Assembly: GCF_943913055.1 (NCBI RefSeq)
Contig: NZ_CALTWS010000045.1
Span: 1 to 15,137 of the forward strand
Source of the DNA: an uncultured Brevundimonas sp.
Lineage (GTDB): Bacteria; Pseudomonadota; Alphaproteobacteria; Caulobacterales; Caulobacteraceae
Direction: 5' to 3'
Length of the DNA: 15,137 nt
This document shows, in pieces, positions 11,942 to 15,137 of the stretch (position 1 is the first letter of the stretch; every line of letters starts with the position of its first letter). The position numbers and the translations under genes were made by a program. The notes beneath the pieces are model-generated. The model made no database searches. It had not been told where the DNA came from and was given only the letters and a program-made list of their open reading frames with translations.

Positions 11942-12721
11942 TCACCGCGCATCCGGCAGCCACGCCGTTTGCAACGCCCCGCCTTCGGCCCAAACCACCC
12001 GCCAGCCTTCAGCGGCCCGCTCGCGCCGGGGTGTCTGACCGCCCGCCTCTCCCCGCCCCGGCCAGACAAAGACCTCGTCGCCGATGACGATCTGATCCCC
12101 GCTCGCCTCCGGGCCCAGGACGATGTTCCAGTGTCCGGCGGCGTCCGGAAAAGCCTGTAGCGACACTTCGCCAACCGTTACCGGCAGGGTCTGCGTCCCC
12201 TGCGCGGTCCGTCCGGCCAGACGCCGGGCCTGTCCGTCGCTGTCGATGGCCCCCAGGGCAGGTGCTCGATCAAGACGACGCGTCGGCCCGCCGGCACGCA
12301 AGACGGCTATGGGCCCCTGCCCGCCAGCTGGCACAAACAGCGTATCGGGCGAAGCAGCCGCATCCTGTCCGACCTGGGTCTCCGGCTTCAGCCAAAGGTC
12401 CTGAGCGGGGGCCTCCATGCGAAGGTCGAAACGGCCGTCGTCGCCGGCCACAGCCGCATAGGCCGCCCCTGCGGCGCTGCGCAGCACGATTCGGGCCCCC
12501 GGCTGCGCCGACCCTGACAGCCGCACCTCGCGCCCGTCCACCTGTGCCGCTTCGATCACCGGGGTCTGATTCCACGCCGAGGGAGATGAACCACCCTGAG
12601 CCTTCCGCGCACCACCGTCTTGCGCCGGCGTGCAGGCGGCCAGGCCCAGGCCCAGGCCTGCGGCCAGCATCAGGCCCGTCGCTGCCGCTATCGTCGCATT
12701 CCGGTACATCGCCCGTTTCAT
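11942..12721 (-). CDS. Lipoprotein, Ig-like/secreted, hypothetical
   Basis: 259-aa product with a lipoprotein signal peptide: MKRAMYRNA, a hydrophobic stretch rich in Ala/Gly/Leu (9-28) and lipobox LAAC with lipidated Cys30. After a short linker, residues about 52-120 (PVIEAAQVDGREVRLSGSAQPGARIVL, then DDGRFDL) match the strand pattern of a bacterial Ig-like or carboxypeptidase-regulatory fold. A second copy-like region (about 185-235, LPVTVGEVSLQAFPDAAGHWNIVL) suggests two such domains. It likely sits in the cell envelope. No specific function is recognised. It is divergent from the LOG-family gene with 81 bases between them. An internal start MYRN at 12709 is an alternative. Confidence 0.82.
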   Translation of the reverse strand: MKRAMYRNATIAAATGLMLAAGLGLGLAACTPAQDGGARKAQGGSSPSAWNQTPVIEAAQVDGREVRLSGSAQPGARIVLRSAAGAAYAAVAGDDGRFDLRMEAPAQDLWLKPETQVGQDAAASPDTLFVPAGGQGPIAVLRAGGPTRRLDRAPALGAIDSDGQARRLAGRTAQGTQTLPVTVGEVSLQAFPDAAGHWNIVLGPEASGDQIVIGDEVFVWPGRGEAGGQTPRRERAAEGWRVVWAEGGALQTAWLPDAR

Positions 12722-12757
12722 CGCGCCGCCCGCAAGGATAGGAGTAGCGCCTCTGTT

Positions 12758-12777
12758 AGCGCGGCGTAGCCCGCGCT
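12758..12777. repeat. Inverted repeat in divergent promoter region
   Basis: AGCGCGG (12758-12764) and CCGCGCT (12771-12777) pair around a 6-base spacer in the 81-base gap between the divergent lipoprotein and LOG genes. It could be a regulator site or chance in GC-rich DNA. Confidence 0.35.
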
Positions 12778-12802
12778 GTCTTCATTCTTTACCCGAGGCC
12801 TC

Positions 12803-13417
12803 ATGTCTTCACCCGTCACCATCCAGCCCTTCGACGGCCTTTCCGTCTGCTTGTTCTGCGGCTCTTCGGAGACCGTACGGCCCGAATATCTGGAGGCGGC
12901 TCGCGAAGTGGGTCGTGAAACGGCCAGGGCAGGCTGGCGGTTGGTCTATGGTGGTGGTGGCGTCGGGCTGATGGGGGCCTCGGCCCGCGCCGCGCACGAG
13001 GCCGGCGGGCGCGTGCTGGGCATCATGCCCGGCTTCCTGCGCAGCCGCGAACGCCTGTTCGACGACGTCGAGACCCTGGTCGTGACCTCGATGCACGAGC
13101 GCAAGACCCTGATGTACGACCAGTCGGATGCCTTCATCGTCGCGCCCGGTGGTGTCGGCACACTGGAAGAGGCGATCGAGATCCTGTCGTGGAAGCGGCT
13201 GGATCTGCACCACAAGCCCGTCATCTTCCTGAACCTGGATGGCTTCTGGGACGCGCTCATGGCCGTCATGCGTCACAGCGTCGAGGAGGGCATGACCCCC
13301 GCCTCCTTCCTACAGGCCTGGGTCGTTTGCGACACGGTCGAAGACGCCATGGCCGCGATCCAGCAGGCGGTTCGTGACGGCGGCGACACGCCACACTTGC
13401 AACATGATCAGCGATAA
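12803..13417 (+). CDS. LOG family (TIGR00730) cytokinin riboside 5'-monophosphate phosphoribohydrolase-like protein
   Basis: 204-aa Rossmann-fold protein that in characterised members hydrolyses nucleoside 5'-monophosphates (cytokinin ribotides, AMP) to base and ribose 5-phosphate. Visible: N-terminal strand VCLFCGSS (15-22), nucleotide-binding LVYGGGGVGLMG (47-58), MHERK (98-102) and the family signature PGGVGTLEE (115-123) holding the catalytic Arg/Glu region. Full length for the family. The start at 12803 follows GAGG four to five bases upstream. It stands alone on the + strand after a divergent lipoprotein gene. In bacteria its physiological role is usually nucleotide salvage or unknown. 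Confidence 0.93.
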   Translation: MSSPVTIQPFDGLSVCLFCGSSETVRPEYLEAAREVGRETARAGWRLVYGGGGVGLMGASARAAHEAGGRVLGIMPGFLRSRERLFDDVETLVVTSMHERKTLMYDQSDAFIVAPGGVGTLEEAIEILSWKRLDLHHKPVIFLNLDGFWDALMAVMRHSVEEGMTPASFLQAWVVCDTVEDAMAAIQQAVRDGGDTPHLQHDQR

Positions 13418-13461
13418 GTAATCGTCGTTCATCTGGTAAGCGTCCTGTTTCGAAACGCGAC

Positions 13462-13535
13462 TTGACAGTTGCGATTAAAAACTGACACTGACCGCAGGAT
13501 GGCGCTCGCCGCCTCCCCATCGTCGGAGATCCCTC
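13462..13535 (+). promoter_or_regulatory. Candidate promoter and ribosome site of small secreted protein
   Basis: The 118-base gap after the LOG gene contains TTGACA at 13462-13467, a perfect -35 box, but no convincing -10 at normal distance (best is around GACACT, 13484-13489). GGAG about seven bases before ATG 13536 is a good ribosome site. Confidence 0.4.
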
Positions 13536-13826
13536 ATGCGTGCCTTGTTCATCGCCGCCGCGCTTCTGATCGCGGCCCCAGCCGTCGCCCAGGCCCCCGC
13601 ATCCAGCGCCATCCTGGCCGATGCCGCCAAGGCCCCCGCCGGTCGTACCATCATCGACGGGGCCGCCTGGCGTTGCGAAGGCGCCACCTGCACGGCCACG
13701 GGCGGAGCCAATCAGCCGGCACCTCGCGCCTGCCGCCGCGTCGCCGCCCGCTTCGGCGCCGTGACCGCCTTCACCTACAAGGGCACCGCCCTGACCGCCG
13801 AACAGATCGCGGCCTGCAACGCCTGA
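13536..13826 (+). CDS. Small secreted protein (96 aa; possible CC_3452-like family)
   Basis: Sec signal peptide at 1-19 (MRALFIAAALLIAAPAVAQA, cleavage near AVAQ-A). The mature part has WRCEGATCTATG, RACRRVAARFGAVTAFTYKG and a terminal ACNA, giving four cysteines (two in WRCEGATC, one in ACRR, one near the end) likely forming two disulfides in the periplasm. This layout matches a small exported family I recall from Caulobacterales and Sphingomonadales, possibly named CC_3452, but the name is from memory. Function unknown. It is followed by a strong terminator, so it is probably a single-gene transcript. Confidence 0.82.
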   Translation: MRALFIAAALLIAAPAVAQAPASSAILADAAKAPAGRTIIDGAAWRCEGATCTATGGANQPAPRACRRVAARFGAVTAFTYKGTALTAEQIAACNA

Positions 13827-13849
13827 TCCGTCGACACCGCTGAACGCAG

Positions 13850-13882
13850 AAAGGCCGCTCTCATCAGAGAGCGGCCTTTTTT
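13850..13882 (+). terminator. Strong rho-independent terminator
   Basis: A perfect 13-bp stem (13850-13862 with 13867-13879, arms around GGCCGCTCTC / GAGAGCGGCC), ATCA loop, then six T in total (13877-13882). It ends the secreted-protein transcript. It lies about 30 bases past the gltX stop on the other strand and, with AAA on the opposite side giving a short T-run, may serve both convergent genes. Confidence 0.9.
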
Positions 13883-13910
13883 CTTTGATCAAACGCTACC
13901 GATCCGAAGA

Positions 13911-15137
13911 TCAGGCCGTCTCGCCCCGCAGCCGCTGCGCGATGCGCTCCCGCCCGATCAGTGGAGCCAGCGTCGCCATGTCCGGGCCATGCGGCTGGCC
14001 CGTCAGCGCGAGCCTCAGCGGCATGAACAATGCCTTGCCCTTAGCCCCGGTCGCATCCTTGACGGCCGCCGTCCAGGTGGACCACAGCGTCTCGTCCACC
14101 GTCTCCGGCAGAACCGCCAGCGCCGCCGCAGCGAAGCCTGCATCCTCGATCACGGGCGTCACAGGACCGCGGACCATCTTCGCCATTTCAACGACATCGG
14201 CAAAGGTCTGAAGATTGCCTCTCACCGCATTCCAGAACGCCCCACCCAGATCGGCATCATGCTCGACCAGCCGCGGACGCACCGTCGCATAATCCATCAC
14301 GTGCAGGGCCTGGGCATTCAGCCGATCCAGATCGGCGGTGTCGTAGCGTGCCGGAGAGCGACCCATTTTGGAAAAGGCGAAACTCTCGCCCAGCGCCTCG
14401 ACCGAGGCCGCGACCTCCAGCGGATCGGAGGTCCCGATCCGGCCCAGATGGCTGGTGATGGCAATCGGCTCATAACCTTGTTCCCGCATGTCCGCGATCG
14501 ACAGCGACCCCAGCCGCTTCGACAACGCCTGCCCGTCCGCACCCACCAGCAGCGGCATGTGCGCGAAACCGGGCACCGGGCCACCCAAGGCCTCGAAGAT
14601 CTCGATCTGCGCGCCCGTATTGGTCACGTGATCCTCGCCGCGGATCACATGGGTAATGGCCATGTCGATGTCGTCCACGACCGACGGCAGGGTGTAGAGG
14701 AACAGGCCGTCCTCGCGGATCAGCACCGGATCCGACATCGAGGCCGTGTCGACCTCGGCATGGCCTCGCGACAGGTCTTCCCAGGCGACGCGCCGCCCCT
14801 CCAGCTTGAACCGCCAGTGCGGCTTGCGCCCCTCGGCCTCGAACGCGGCCTTCTCCGCTTCCGTCAGGTCCAGCGCGGCGCGGTCATAGATCGGCGGCAG
14901 CCCGCGCGACAGCTGCACCTTGCGCCGACGATCCAGTTCTTCCGACGTCTCGTAACAGGCATACAACCGCCCCGCCGCCTTCAGGCGCTCGGCCGCCTCT
15001 TCATAGCGATCGAAACGCTTGGACTGATTGTACCGCTCGTCCCAGACCAGCCCCAGCCAGGTCAGATCGTCCTCGATCCCCTGTTCGAACTCGGGCGTCG
15101 ATCGCGCCAGATCGGTGTCGTCGATGCGCAGAACGAA
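13911..15137 (-). CDS. gltX: Glutamyl-tRNA synthetase, 5' end cut by window edge
   Basis: Class I aminoacyl-tRNA synthetase that attaches glutamate to tRNA. The frame is open to the window edge, 408 residues visible. It starts FVLRIDDTDLARS, the conserved segment shortly after the HIGH motif, which lies outside. Further landmarks: WLGLVWDE, YACYETSEELD, HVIRGEDHVTNT, FAHMPLLV and the KMSKS-equivalent ALSKRLGS. The C-terminal part is the anticodon-binding helical region, ending RIAQRLRGETA. SKR in place of KMSKS is usual for alphaproteobacterial GluRS. The TTG-like internal start near 14966 is not real because the homology continues upstream. It is a core chromosomal gene outside the element. 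Confidence 0.96.
   Translation of the reverse strand, partial: FVLRIDDTDLARSTPEFEQGIEDDLTWLGLVWDERYNQSKRFDRYEEAAERLKAAGRLYACYETSEELDRRRKVQLSRGLPPIYDRAALDLTEAEKAAFEAEGRKPHWRFKLEGRRVAWEDLSRGHAEVDTASMSDPVLIREDGLFLYTLPSVVDDIDMAITHVIRGEDHVTNTGAQIEIFEALGGPVPGFAHMPLLVGADGQALSKRLGSLSIADMREQGYEPIAITSHLGRIGTSDPLEVAASVEALGESFAFSKMGRSPARYDTADLDRLNAQALHVMDYATVRPRLVEHDADLGGAFWNAVRGNLQTFADVVEMAKMVRGPVTPVIEDAGFAAAALAVLPETVDETLWSTWTAAVKDATGAKGKALFMPLRLALTGQPHGPDMATLAPLIGRERIAQRLRGETA

Noticed and set aside
1..15137. CRISPR array, rRNA or insertion sequence
   Set aside because: No regularly spaced repeats of suitable length, no rRNA-like stretch and no transposase were seen on either strand.

Overview
High GC content, dense ATGA-type gene overlaps and the families present suggest an alphaproteobacterium, most likely Caulobacterales (Brevundimonas/Caulobacter-like). 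This is inferred from recalled families, not from a search. The window holds the right-hand part of an integrated phage-like element (1 to about 11780, left end outside the window) followed by ordinary chromosome (about 11781 to 15137).

The element has a lambda-like layout around a central switch. At about 3324-4276 a CI/LexA-type repressor is flanked by copies of the palindrome AACCAwwwTGGTT. A leftward operon (3287 to 1) encodes a Cro-like regulator, three small unknown proteins, a C5-cytosine DNA methyltransferase with a tandem-repeat recognition region, and an edge-truncated protein with two identical-spacing four-cysteine motifs. A rightward operon (4314 to 10403) encodes thirteen proteins. 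They include a ParB-domain protein with added winged-helix regions, a DEDDh 3'-5' exonuclease, an ASCH/PUA-like protein, a Gp37/Gp68 (DUF5131) protein, a 40-aa membrane protein, a 23-aa micro-ORF and a MerR/AlpA-like excisionase. Nearly every junction is a start/stop overlap, so each arm looks like one translationally coupled transcript. No capsid, terminase, tail or lysis gene is visible.

A P4-type tyrosine integrase faces the excisionase and overlaps it tail to tail. Just upstream of the integrase lie paired 10-bp-spaced ATGGGA repeats (candidate integrase arm sites). They are followed by a tRNA 3' fragment (T-loop, T-stem, acceptor strand and CCA) that matches what I recall of alphaproteobacterial tRNA-Asn. 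This is read as attR.

The flanking chromosome carries a lipoprotein, a LOG-family phosphoribohydrolase, a small secreted protein, a strong hairpin terminator and the 3' part of gltX (glutamyl-tRNA synthetase), which runs off the right edge.
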